Program-made: the position numbers and the translations under genes
Source: Rhodococcus sp. KBS0724
GTDB lineage: Bacteria; Actinomycetota; Actinomycetes; Mycobacteriales; Mycobacteriaceae
Length of the DNA stretch: 64,000 bases
Direction: 5' to 3'
Assembly: GCF_005938745.2 (NCBI RefSeq)
Contig: NZ_VCBX02000001.1
Location: 6,462,501 to 6,526,500 of the forward strand
Notes under the pieces: generated by a model
The model's database searches: none
Told to the model about the DNA's origin: nothing
The model's input: only the letters and a program-made list of their open reading frames with translations
Shown: piece by piece, positions 1 to 7,905 of the stretch
How the letters are laid out: each line of letters opens with the position of its first letter
Position numbering within the stretch: the first letter of the stretch is position 1

Positions 1-704
1 GGCCGCGGAGCGTCCCAGTATCCCGGGTTCTTGACCAGTTCGATCTTGCCCGCACGTGTCCAATTCTCCAAGGTGAACGGTCCGGCACCGATCGGATTGG
101 CATCGAACGCTTGCGCCCCCTGTGCCAGTGCCGCCGGGGAGGCAATCCAGTTCATCGCTGTCCGCGAAACCTGATTTGCATAAGCCGGAGTCGGCTGCGT
201 CAAAGTAACTTTCAGCGTCGTCGCGTCGACAACCTCGGTCGACTCGACCAGCGCGGCGTCAGGGGTGGAGTTGGAACCGAGCGACTTGTCCTTGAGTCGA
301 TCCCAGTTGTACTTGACTGCATCCGAACCAAGCGGGGTGCCGTCGGAGAACTGAAGTCCGTCACGAAGTTCGAGTACGAAGGTCTTGCCGGCGTCGTCCG
401 TCGAGAACTTCTCTGCCATCGAGAACATTGTCTCGTCGGTCTGCTCGTCGCCGTACATCAGCGTTCCGTACAACGAGTTGCCGAGCATGCCTTGCCCCTG
501 CAGGTTGTTCTGAAGAATCGCGGGGTCGAGGTTGCGAGGCTCGCTCAGCATCACCGCGCGAACGGTACCGCCGGCAACGGGATCGCCTGAAGGTCCTGAG
601 TTCGCCTCCGACGAGGAACCGGCAGCGCCACCTCCGCATGCCGACAGTGCCAGAGCGATGGAACACACCACCCCGAGCGTCGCGAGACTTCTCTTTCGGA
701 ACAT
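1..704 (-). CDS. ABC transporter substrate-binding lipoprotein, peptide/nickel type (partial)
   Basis: This is the N-terminal part of a family 5 extracellular solute-binding protein; the gene runs off the left edge, so about 234 residues are visible. It starts with a basic tip and a hydrophobic stretch ending in the lipobox LSAC (Cys about residue 23), followed by a Gly/Ala/Ser linker, so the protein should be a lipid-anchored binding component of a peptide-type importer. Family signatures are 'TVRAVMLSEPRNLDPAI', 'LRDGLQFSDGTPL' and 'GAGPFTLENW'. An AAGGA ribosome site precedes two adjacent ATGs; the second (704) has the better spacing. It is divergent from the amidohydrolase at 1260. The ligand cannot be inferred. 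Confidence 0.9.
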   Translation of the reverse strand, partial: MFRKRSLATLGVVCSIALALSACGGGAAGSSSEANSGPSGDPVAGGTVRAVMLSEPRNLDPAILQNNLQGQGMLGNSLYGTLMYGDEQTDETMFSMAEKFSTDDAGKTFVLELRDGLQFSDGTPLGSDAVKYNWDRLKDKSLGSNSTPDAALVESTEVVDATTLKVTLTQPTPAYANQVSRTAMNWIASPAALAQGAQAFDANPIGAGPFTLENWTRAGKIELVKNPGYWDAPR

Positions 705-1259
705 CATGGTCCTTTCTAGATCTAACTCGGTGGTTATGAATTTGTCAGGGCCGCACCGAATCTCGAGCCGACAGACTCGTCGTATACGTCCTCGACACAG
801 CACATCTCGTGCACGGAAACCGCGCCGGTCCATCACCTCGCCAACGAAGTGGGTAACGCAATGTCCATCCGAAATAGCTGACCGAAAGCCGATGTGGGGC
901 AGGCTAAGAAGAGTTGCAGCCGCCTCGCCCCAACCCATCTCCGTCAAACTAGTCGTCCAGGATCGCCCGGGTCCACAGCCGATTGCGAAACCTTTGTATG
1001 CACAAAAGTGACGGCCGTCATAGTCTGCCGGGTAATCGTCGGTACGTCCGGCGACACCAACGAAATTCGTTCAGCTAATGATGCGTCCGTACCACTGGAT
1101 TGAAGGTACCGGCGAAAGATAACGTCACGACACAGATTCCGGCTACTACCCGTGGCACGCCTCACGGTTCGCCGTCACGACCCGGTCTCTGCACAGTCGC
1201 CCAATCCTATCTGCGGCGACGTTTCACAGGCACCCGCACGTCGGGAGAATAGAGGATCC
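705..1259. other. Intergenic region between divergent genes
   Basis: About 550 bases separate the binding-protein gene from the amidohydrolase. I found no convincing coding frame or RNA gene. The space is enough for two divergent promoters, but I could not identify a confident -10/-35 pair or operator. Confidence 0.5.
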
Positions 1260-2156
1260 ATGTTCATTGTCGATTCGCAAATCCATATCTGGAAGGACGA
1301 GGCTCCGGATCGTCCGTGGCTTCCGGGGGCGCGTGAGCGTATCCGATTGAACGGTCATCGGGAGGAGTCGTTCAGTTACGAGGAGGCTCTCGGGTTGATG
1401 GATGAGGCGGGGGTGGATCGGGCGTTGATTCTGCCGCCGTCGTGGGAGGGTGATCGGATCGATTACGCGTTGGAGGCGTGTGAGGCGCATCCGGATCGTT
1501 TCGGGATCATGGCGCGTATTCCGCAGAACAAGCCGGTCGAGGGTGCGGCGATGATGAAGGATTTTGCGCAGAATCCGCATGTGAAGGGGACGCGGTTGAC
1601 GTTCCATCGTCCGCAGGACCGGAATTGGATGATCGACGGCACCAATGACTGGTACTGGCCTCTGGCGGAGGAGTTGGGTATCAAGACGATGGTGCATGCT
1701 CCGGTGTGGAAGGCGGAGCTCGGTGAGATCGCGGGTAAGCATCCGGAGCTCAAGATCATCATCGACCATATGGGGATCATGGCGCGGTGTGTCGACGATG
1801 CGATCGGGTATTGGGTGAAGGAGACGGCGGATCTGCATGTTCATCCGAATATTTTTGTGAAGGTTTCTGCTATTCCGGGGTATTCGACGGAGCCGTTCCC
1901 GAATCTCAATATCGCGAAGTATGTGCGGGAGATGGTTGATGCGATGGGTCCGGAGCGTTGTTTCTTCGGTACCGATATCACGCGTCTGCTCGGTCACGGG
2001 TTGACGTGGACGGATACGGTCGAGCAGTTCACGGAGCATTTCGATTTCACCGAGCAGGAGCTCGAGTGGATCATGGGTCGCGGTATCGCCGAGTGCCTCG
2101 ACTGGCCCATCTCCGAGGCAGCCTCTCAGGGATCGCTGCAGGCTTCTGGCAAGTAG
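1260..2156 (+). CDS. Amidohydrolase family 2 protein (TIM barrel)
   Basis: A 298-residue TIM-barrel hydrolase of the amidohydrolase-2 family, which includes lactonases, decarboxylases and related enzymes. The N-terminus 'VDSQIHIW' is the family's first-strand motif, with Gln where metal-dependent members have the first His. Later marks are 'ILPPSWEG', 'IIDHMGI' and 'CFFGTDITRL' with the conserved C-terminal Asp. The ATG at 1260 follows a purine-rich 'agaggatcc'. It probably forms an operon with the Ldh-family gene 51 bases downstream. From about 1300 to 2080 the codons end in G or T far more often than in neighbouring genes, while the last 20 codons return to C-ending. The substrate is unknown. 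Confidence 0.85.
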   Translation: MFIVDSQIHIWKDEAPDRPWLPGARERIRLNGHREESFSYEEALGLMDEAGVDRALILPPSWEGDRIDYALEACEAHPDRFGIMARIPQNKPVEGAAMMKDFAQNPHVKGTRLTFHRPQDRNWMIDGTNDWYWPLAEELGIKTMVHAPVWKAELGEIAGKHPELKIIIDHMGIMARCVDDAIGYWVKETADLHVHPNIFVKVSAIPGYSTEPFPNLNIAKYVREMVDAMGPERCFFGTDITRLLGHGLTWTDTVEQFTEHFDFTEQELEWIMGRGIAECLDWPISEAASQGSLQASGK

Positions 2157-2207
2157 CAGTAAAGCAACTGCAGTACAACAGAACAACTCCGTGAAGAAAG
2201 GCCAGAC

Positions 2208-3266
2208 ATGCCAAGCCCGATCAAGATCGATCCCGCGGAACTCCGGGACTACGTCCGAGACCTTTTCCAATCGCGTGGAGTCTCGGCTGACGACGCCGGC
2301 ACCATCGCCGAGGTACTGGTCTGGGCAAATCTGAGGGGTGTGGATTCCCACGGAATCGCACGTGTTCCTCGCTACCTCGAATTGTTCGGGACCGGGGAGG
2401 CGAACGCCGAGCCGAAGATTGTCGTCCACAACGAAAAGGGCGCTCTGGCAGTGGTTGACGCCGATCGGGCAGCTGGCCCTGTTGCGCTCACACGCGCAGC
2501 CGACATAGCGATTGCTCAGGCTGCTCAATTCGGCGTCGGATGGGTAAACGTGCGTCGAACGGTCCACACCGGCGCACTTGGCTACTACACGAACCGAATT
2601 GCCGAAAGCGGTCTGATCGGCATGGGTCTCGTTGCGGGCATGCCCAACATGGGATACGAAGGCGCGGCGGGGGCGTCCGTCGCGACAAGTCCGCTGTCGA
2701 TCGCAGTGCCGGGCACCGGCCAGTATCCGACGGTAGTGCTCGACATGGCCACTGCCGTCATCGCACTCGGCAAGATCGCTCAGTTCAAGAAAGCCGGTAA
2801 AGATCTCCCTGCCGGCGCCGCAACCACCGCTGACGGAGTTCCCACAACCGACCCTGCGTTGGCCAAGATTCCCCTTCCCGTAGGCGGAGCCAAGGGTTCC
2901 GGGATGTCGTTGATGTTCGAATTGTTGACCAGCGTGCTCGTCGGCGAGCCCATCTTGCCCAATTTCCATTCCGGCGTTTCCGGCGGCAAGAAGCACCGGC
3001 AGAATGCCGCAATTATCGCGATCGATCCCAGCGCGGCCGTGGCGGTAAACACCTTCACCTCCGACGTCGACGCGACCATCGAGACCATCCGATCTCTGCC
3101 CGTAGCAGAGGGTTACGAGCGTGTCATCCTTCCCGGCCAACGCGGGGCCGAGACGTTTGCCGACCGGAGCCGAAACGGAATTCCAGTGCCTGAACCCCTG
3201 TGGAACGAGCTGAAGACGGCCGCGGAGACGTACAGCATCACTTCTCCCACCGTTGGGGCCCGCTGA
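2208..3266 (+). CDS. Ldh family oxidoreductase (malate/L-lactate/ureidoglycolate dehydrogenase type)
   Basis: A 352-residue member of the non-Rossmann NAD(P)H-dependent Ldh family, which reduces or oxidises 2-hydroxy/2-oxo acids. Signatures are 'LRGVDSHGIARVPRYLE' near residue 50, 'GALGYYTNRIAE' with the family catalytic His region, 'MATAVIALGKI' and the glycine-rich 'GGAKGSGMSLMFELL'. An AAAGG ribosome site precedes the ATG. It follows the amidohydrolase on the same strand and is closed by a strong hairpin, suggesting a two-gene unit that hydrolyses and then oxidises a small hydroxy acid or lactone (inference). Confidence 0.9.
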   Translation: MPSPIKIDPAELRDYVRDLFQSRGVSADDAGTIAEVLVWANLRGVDSHGIARVPRYLELFGTGEANAEPKIVVHNEKGALAVVDADRAAGPVALTRAADIAIAQAAQFGVGWVNVRRTVHTGALGYYTNRIAESGLIGMGLVAGMPNMGYEGAAGASVATSPLSIAVPGTGQYPTVVLDMATAVIALGKIAQFKKAGKDLPAGAATTADGVPTTDPALAKIPLPVGGAKGSGMSLMFELLTSVLVGEPILPNFHSGVSGGKKHRQNAAIIAIDPSAAVAVNTFTSDVDATIETIRSLPVAEGYERVILPGQRGAETFADRSRNGIPVPEPLWNELKTAAETYSITSPTVGAR

Positions 3267-3282
3267 CGCGTCCCAGCTACGA

Positions 3283-3327
3283 AACAGGAAGTCCGGCAGT
3301 GTGTAACAGACTGCCGGACTTCCTGTT
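3283..3327. terminator. Strong bidirectional hairpin
   Basis: A perfect 18-bp inverted repeat, AACAGGAAGTCCGGCAGT with its complement, flanks a 9-base loop. It lies between the ends of the convergent Ldh and cupin genes, so it can terminate both transcripts. It has no long T-tract. Confidence 0.85.
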
Positions 3328-3357
3328 TGCGCTGTGGACTGGCGAAACAGCCAGAAC

Positions 3358-3765
3358 TCACGTCCCCATTTGATCTTCGGCAGAGAGATGCTCGACTTCG
3401 ATCCCCGTATCGAAAAATGTGCGAGTCACACGAGATGCGGTGTATACCCAGAGGATTCGCATGGGAATCTCCCCCGTATTACGAAACGCATGCACTTTCG
3501 GACTCGGAATGTACGTCGTGTCGTAAGGAACCAGCGGAGTAACAACGCCGTCGACCTCAACTTCACCGCGCCCCTCCAGAAGCGTCACTTGCTCGTCGCA
3601 GTTATGCGAGTGCTTCGGGGCGCCGCCACCCACCGGATAGACGCTCATACCCGACGTGATCAGCGCCTCCCCGTCGCTGGAAGTCTTGGTGACCAGTGGC
3701 ACGGTCTTCACCGATCCTCCTCGGTCCATAACCTCGACATCTTCCACTTTCACAATCGTCGTCAT
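3358..3765 (-). CDS. Cupin domain protein
   Basis: A 135-residue single-domain cupin. Motif 1 is '[24 protein letters not shown]' in outline (His, His and Glu metal ligands, residues about 50-66), and motif 2 is the '[20 protein letters not shown]' region with its His. The start chosen (ATG 3765) has AAGGAG five bases upstream; an in-frame upstream extension lacks such a site. A metal-binding role is expected. The reaction could be a small dioxygenase, isomerase or sensor function and cannot be told from sequence. Confidence 0.85.
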   Translation of the reverse strand: MTTIVKVEDVEVMDRGGSVKTVPLVTKTSSDGEALITSGMSVYPVGGGAPKHSHNCDEQVTLLEGRGEVEVDGVVTPLVPYDTTYIPSPKVHAFRNTGEIPMRILWVYTASRVTRTFFDTGIEVEHLSAEDQMGT

Positions 3766-3973
3766 GGCAACTCCTTGCGTTCGTCTGTACTGCATCGTCT
3801 GACGCACTTCTCCTATCTAAGCGTGTGCCAACACATTTCAACGTGACGATTCCTGCAGCCTAATATTGACTCTCCTGCGCAAGTGAATCCTTCAACGGAT
3901 CTGCGACTCCTCTTCTGGAAGGGGTTAACGACAGTACCTGTCATCGGCGCCCGAACATACCTACTGTGAAAGC

Positions 3974-4855
3974 ATGACTGAAAATACGATCACTCTGAAC
4001 AACGGCGTGGAAATGCCGGCCATCGGGCTTGGCGTTTTCCAGACCCCACCGGACGTCACAGTTTCCGCAGTCGAGTCGGCTCTGCGTACCGGCTACCGCC
4101 ACATCGATACTGCCGCCGCATACTTCAACGAACGCGAGGTCGGTGAAGGTATCAAGCGTTCCGATGTGAACTCAGACGAGGTGTTCATCGAAACCAAGGT
4201 CTGGATCAGCGACTACGGTTTCGACACCACGTTGCACGCGTTCGACAAGGCGACAGGCAAGCTCGGCGTCGACCAACTCGACCTCCTGATCTTGCACCAG
4301 CCCCTGCCCAGCCGTTTCGATCTCACACTCGACGCCTACCGAGCACTCGAGAAGCTTCTGACCGATGGCAAGGTTCGTGCTATCGGAGTCAGCAACTTCA
4401 TGCCCGAGCACCTTGACCGGCTCTTGGCCGAGACCACCGTCGTACCCGCCGTGAACCAGATCGAACTGCACCCGTACTTTCAGCAGAAAGAACTGCAGCG
4501 TCTACATGCCGAGCACGGCATCGTGACGCAGGCGTGGTCGCCGATCGGCGGCATCACTTCTTACGGCGGCGGGGAGAAGAGCACTTTCGACGACCCGGCA
4601 TTGCTCGATATCGCTGCACAGCATGATAAGTCGGCTGCACAGGTAATGCTGCGGTGGCATCTGCAGCAAGGCCGTTCCGCTATCCCGAAGTCGACCAAGC
4701 CGGCCCGTATCGCCGAGAATTTCGACGTCTTCGACTTCGACCTCACTGCCGACCAGCTTGCTGCGATCGACGCCCTCGACACCGGCGTACGCGGCGGGCC
4801 CGATCCCGACAGCATCACTCTCGAAAACTACGGCCGAGAGATCCCTGAGGCTTGA
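3974..4855 (+). CDS. Aldo/keto reductase (AKR5-like)
   Basis: A 293-residue NADPH-dependent aldo/keto reductase. The catalytic tetrad is visible: Asp and Tyr in 'YRHIDTAAAYFNEREVGEG', Lys in 'IETKVW' and His in 'LDLLILHQPL'. The AKR signature 'AIGVSNFMPEHLDRLL' and the cofactor-binding tail 'IPKSTKPARIAENFDVFDF' follow. Length and order are typical of 2,5-diketogluconate reductase-like enzymes that reduce aldehydes and ketones in the cytosol. It is a single gene with a strong hairpin downstream. Confidence 0.95.
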   Translation: MTENTITLNNGVEMPAIGLGVFQTPPDVTVSAVESALRTGYRHIDTAAAYFNEREVGEGIKRSDVNSDEVFIETKVWISDYGFDTTLHAFDKATGKLGVDQLDLLILHQPLPSRFDLTLDAYRALEKLLTDGKVRAIGVSNFMPEHLDRLLAETTVVPAVNQIELHPYFQQKELQRLHAEHGIVTQAWSPIGGITSYGGGEKSTFDDPALLDIAAQHDKSAAQVMLRWHLQQGRSAIPKSTKPARIAENFDVFDFDLTADQLAAIDALDTGVRGGPDPDSITLENYGREIPEA

Positions 4856-4938
4856 TCTTCTGCGCCTCAACCACATTGAATAGTGATTAGACAAGCCGAA
4901 CTACGGGAAGTCATACATAGAGGCTCGGATGGCACATG

Positions 4939-4978
4939 GTCGCTGCCGAGGAAACGAATGGTTTTCCTCGGCAGCGAC
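4939..4978 (+). terminator. Perfect 16-bp hairpin between akr and pfpI-like genes
   Basis: The arms GTCGCTGCCGAGGAAA and its complement enclose an 8-base loop, 83 bases after the aldo/keto reductase stop. It ends 46 bases before the next start codon on the same strand, so it could terminate the upstream gene or act in the 5' leader of the downstream one. Confidence 0.7.
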
Positions 4979-5024
4979 GGTACCTCCGGTTGAACACGAA
5001 GAAGCGACAAGGGAAGTGCGAGCG

Positions 5025-5579
5025 ATGAGTGAATTACTGAAAGGAAAGCGTGTTGCATTCCTGGCGGCCACTGAAGGTGTCGAGCAAATCGAACTGACAG
5101 ATCCCTGGGATGCGGTCCGTTCGGAACACGCTGAACCGTCACTTGTTTCACTCGAGCTAGGAACAATCCAGGCATTCAACCATCTGGACAGAGGCGATGT
5201 TTTTGATGTCGACGACACAGTCGAATCGGCGTCGTCATCGGACTACGATGCCCTCGTTCTTCCCGGAGGAGTCGCTAATCCGGACCTCCTCCGCATGAAC
5301 AAAGCCGCTGTGGCATTTGTCCGAGGTTTCTTCGACGAGGGAAAACCTGTCGCGGTGATCTGCCACGGGCCGTGGACGCTCGTCGAGGCTGATGTGGTGA
5401 GTGGTCGAACGCTCACGTCATGGCCGAGCTTGCGCACCGACATCACGAATGCCGGCGGCAGTTGGGTCGACCACAACGTAGTTGTATGTACGAACGGACC
5501 GAACACCCTCGTGTCCAGTCGGAAACCCGACGATCTCCCCGCATTTTCCTCGAAACTGATCGAAACTCTCTCCGACTAA
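5025..5579 (+). CDS. DJ-1/PfpI family protein (type 1 glutamine amidotransferase-like)
   Basis: A 184-residue DJ-1/PfpI domain with the nucleophile elbow 'VAVICHGPWTLVEADVV' (Cys about residue 110, followed by the family His) and the upstream 'ALVLPGGVANPDLLR' that supplies the conserved Glu/Asp region. Relatives act as glyoxalase III-type deglycases, proteases or stress chaperones. The start at 5025 was chosen because GGGAAG lies just upstream; the open frame extends further but through the hairpin. Nearby redox genes fit a carbonyl-stress role (inference). Confidence 0.9.
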   Translation: MSELLKGKRVAFLAATEGVEQIELTDPWDAVRSEHAEPSLVSLELGTIQAFNHLDRGDVFDVDDTVESASSSDYDALVLPGGVANPDLLRMNKAAVAFVRGFFDEGKPVAVICHGPWTLVEADVVSGRTLTSWPSLRTDITNAGGSWVDHNVVVCTNGPNTLVSSRKPDDLPAFSSKLIETLSD

Positions 5580-5588
5580 CTCGCCAAT

Positions 5589-5828
5589 TCAGGCACCGAC
5601 TCGATCTGCCGCCTCGAGGTGGCCCTCTTGACGAGCACAGTGTGCGCAGCAGTACATGGTGTCTTCCGCTTCGATGCCGTGGCCGAGAATGCGACACCCA
5701 CAGTGCGCGCATTGTGGCGCCATTGCCTGGGCAGCGCATTCGAAGCTGTCGAAAGTGGCAGTGCGTTCACCACGCGTGACTGTAAACGTCTTGTCGTAGT
5801 CGTTACCGCACGTTTCGCAGGTAGCCAT
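5589..5828 (-). CDS. Small zinc-ribbon-like protein
   Basis: A 79-residue cysteine-rich protein. CxxC pairs occur at 'CETCG', 'CAHCG' and 'CCAHC' with an extra Cys in 'FECAAQAM', enough for one or two zinc knuckles. The ATG at 5828 is preceded by AAGGAG at good spacing. It ends just after the convergent PfpI-like gene. Similar small metal-binding proteins are widespread in Rhodococcus, but I cannot name a function. Confidence 0.75.
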   Translation of the reverse strand: MATCETCGNDYDKTFTVTRGERTATFDSFECAAQAMAPQCAHCGCRILGHGIEAEDTMYCCAHCARQEGHLEAADRVGA

Positions 5829-5919
5829 GAACGTCTCCTTCACCAGAGGCCGCCACTGCTCTCGACGGCATGTCTGATCGATGTACCCAGTGATGCCGGA
5901 CGCAATCGAGTAGTCGTGT

Positions 5920-6177
5920 TCACACCGCCGATCGAGAATTCGAGCGAGTGCGCGTGGTCAGAATTCCGAGGACAACCATCGCCACTCCCAGTGCGAGGTG
6001 GAGCCAATTGTCGGATGATGCCGCCGCCGATCAGGTGAAAGTTTCGCCTCGGAGTGATCTCGCAAATGTGAGCATGCCGTAATCGGTGGTGACTCCGGGA
6101 ATGAAACCCGGAATGCCCACGAGCAGGAACACAAGTCCGACCCCGGCCGCCGCCTGTTGGACCACGGAATCGTCCAC
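5920..6177 (-). pseudogene. DUF4383-like membrane protein interrupted by one in-frame stop
   Basis: Reading this strand gives 'QQAAAGVGLVFLLVGIPGF' then 'TTDYGMLTFARSLRGETFT', the family's first membrane helix and the following loop. A TGA at 6031-6033 then interrupts the frame. The same frame continues as 'SDNWLHLALGVAMVVLGIL' with a basic tail and a proper stop at 5920, which matches the second half of DUF4383 proteins. The likely start is GTG at 6177. One nonsense change therefore separates this from an intact 85-residue protein. It may be a true pseudogene or a sequencing error. Confidence 0.65.
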
Positions 6178-6277
6178 TGATAGCGCATTGCCGTCCGGAT
6201 TCGATCCGGCCGGTCGATTTCGACGGTGATCTCGGGCCCGCACGATTCACCGTAGAAAGATCGGGTACCTCCTGTGG

Positions 6278-6871
6278 ATGACGACCAAACCATCCCAGCA
6301 TCCCGTTTCCGCGCACGACGGGTCCAGCATGGACGATCTGTTGCAGACCATGACGCGAGCAGTAAACACTCTGGCGCGCGCCGGAATTCGATTTGCGGTA
6401 GCGGGCGGTTGTGCTGTGTATGCACGCGGCGGTCCACCGTCGGGGCATGACGTCGACATCTTCCTACGCAAGCAAGACGCGGCGCCTGCGTTACGTGCAC
6501 TCCGAGAGATCGGAATGAAACCGGTTAACCCGCCCGAGGATTGGCTGACAAAGGTGTACGACGGCGATGTACTCGTCGATCTGATTTTTTCGGCCTCGGG
6601 GCGCGAGATCACTGACGAGTTCCTCGACCGGGCAACGTCTATGCGGGTAGGTTCCGCGGTGGCACCCGTAGTCGGCGCGACGGACTTGATGATCGATAAA
6701 CTGAACGTCCTCGATGCTCACCGTTGCGACTTCGTTCCCATGCTCGCGATCGCGCGCGATTTACGTGAACAAGTCGACTGGCCGGAGGTTGTCGACAAGA
6801 CGCGAACTTCGCCCTATGCACGAGCTTTTCTCGGGCTGCTCGACGATCTCGAGATTGCGTCGACGAAATAG
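6278..6871 (+). CDS. Nucleotidyltransferase-fold protein (MNT/AbiEii-like)
   Basis: A 197-residue protein with a pol-beta-type nucleotidyltransferase core. 'AVAGGCAVYARGGPPSG' is followed directly by 'HDVDIF', giving the GG motif at 43-44 and the metal-binding DxD at 58/60; a third acid lies in 'DVLVDLIF' near residue 95. The C-terminal half resembles the helical tail of AbiEii/MNT-like proteins. It is the first gene of a tight group with the BON and metallophosphoesterase genes. Such folds transfer nucleotides to RNA, protein or small molecules; the acceptor is unknown. No clear ribosome site precedes the ATG. Confidence 0.8.
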   Translation: MTTKPSQHPVSAHDGSSMDDLLQTMTRAVNTLARAGIRFAVAGGCAVYARGGPPSGHDVDIFLRKQDAAPALRALREIGMKPVNPPEDWLTKVYDGDVLVDLIFSASGREITDEFLDRATSMRVGSAVAPVVGATDLMIDKLNVLDAHRCDFVPMLAIARDLREQVDWPEVVDKTRTSPYARAFLGLLDDLEIASTK

Positions 6872-6910
6872 TCTGGACTTGACGGGCAAGCGACGTTGGA
6901 GGTGTTGAGG

Positions 6911-7174
6911 ATGAAAGCAGGAGAACAACTTCCGCAGTACTTGGTGGCACACATCAGACGAGCTTTTGCCGAGGATCCACGGACGTCGGAACTCGGTGTG
7001 CGAGTAACGATTCGGGGATCGAAAATCTATCTCAGCGGCGAAGTGACCAGTCTCGCTCGAAAGAGGGAACTCGAATCGGTTGTCACGGAACTTGCCCCCG
7101 ATATTTCCGTGTGCAACGACATCCACGTCGTGAGTTCAGCTGAACCACAAGCCGATTACGAGGACCTACAGTGA
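6911..7174 (+). CDS. BON domain protein
   Basis: An 87-residue protein made of a single BON-type module: the amphipathic helix 'LPQYLVAHIRRAFAED', the strand 'SKIYLSGEVTSL', the helix 'ARKRELESVVTELA' and the final strand 'VCNDIHVVS'. BON modules usually bind lipids or partner proteins. There is no signal peptide, so it should be cytosolic. ATG 6911 was chosen over an upstream TTG because GGAGG lies before it. Its TGA overlaps the GTG of the phosphoesterase (GTGA), which implies translational coupling. Confidence 0.85.
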   Translation: MKAGEQLPQYLVAHIRRAFAEDPRTSELGVRVTIRGSKIYLSGEVTSLARKRELESVVTELAPDISVCNDIHVVSSAEPQADYEDLQ

Positions 7175-7890
7175 TCCGGGTCGCTGCGGTTGGCGATGTG
7201 CATCTCGGCGCGGATTCACGCGGTGAGTTGCGGCCTGCACTCGACATGGTATCCGCCCACGCGGATGTCTTGTTGCTGGCCGGCGATCTCACCCGACACG
7301 GGGGTCGAGACGAAGCGAAGGTTGTTGCCGACGAGTTCGCAGATCTGGGAATCCCGGTTATCGCCGTACTCGGAAATCATGACTACCACAGCAATGCAGT
7401 CTCGGACGTTACGGATGCGCTTACTGCGCAAGGGATTTCTGTACTGGAAGGCGAATCTGTCACCATCGATGTTGCCGGGCAAACGTTAGGGATTGCGGGC
7501 ACCAAGGGATTTGGTGGTGGATTCGCGGGCAAATGCGCCAGCGTGTTCGGAGAACCACAGATGAAGGAGTTCGCCGGCCATACCGTCGATGTCGCCGAGC
7601 GCTTTCGGACAGCGGTATCGTCCCTCCAGGCAGACATCCGAGTGGCACTGCTGCATTACTCGCCGATCAGCGACACCCTGCACGGCGAACCCCCCGAGAT
7701 CTACCCCTTCCTCGGGTCGTATCTGCTCGGCGAACCTATCGACGAGTTTCAACTCGATCTGGCACTTCACGGTCATGCTCACGCCGGAACCGAGCGTGGC
7801 ACAACCCCTGGCGGCGTGAGAGTGCGAAATGTTGCACAACCAGTTATCCGAGCAGCGTATGCCGTGTACGGTCTCGGGTCGACGGACTGA
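7171..7890 (+). CDS. Calcineurin-like metallophosphoesterase
   Basis: A 239-residue metallophosphoesterase with every core motif: 'GDVHLG' (D9, H11), 'LLLAGDLTRHGG' (D39), 'VIAVLGNHDYH' (N69, H70), 'ALLHYSP' and 'LALHGHAHAGTERG'. The GTG start overlaps the BON stop by four bases. The family hydrolyses phosphomonoesters, phosphodiesters or cyclic nucleotides with two metal ions in the cytosol. Linked to a nucleotidyltransferase, it could remove a nucleotide or phosphate added by that enzyme (inference). Confidence 0.92.
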   Translation: MIRVAAVGDVHLGADSRGELRPALDMVSAHADVLLLAGDLTRHGGRDEAKVVADEFADLGIPVIAVLGNHDYHSNAVSDVTDALTAQGISVLEGESVTIDVAGQTLGIAGTKGFGGGFAGKCASVFGEPQMKEFAGHTVDVAERFRTAVSSLQADIRVALLHYSPISDTLHGEPPEIYPFLGSYLLGEPIDEFQLDLALHGHAHAGTERGTTPGGVRVRNVAQPVIRAAYAVYGLGSTD

Positions 7891-7905
7891 CGGCCTGTTT
7901 CGTCC

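Noticed and set aside
1224-3140. A 638-codon open frame on the minus strand
   Set aside because: It is antisense to the amidohydrolase and Ldh genes. Its composition (Arg, His and Cys rich) is typical of a shadow in GC-rich DNA, and it shows no domain.
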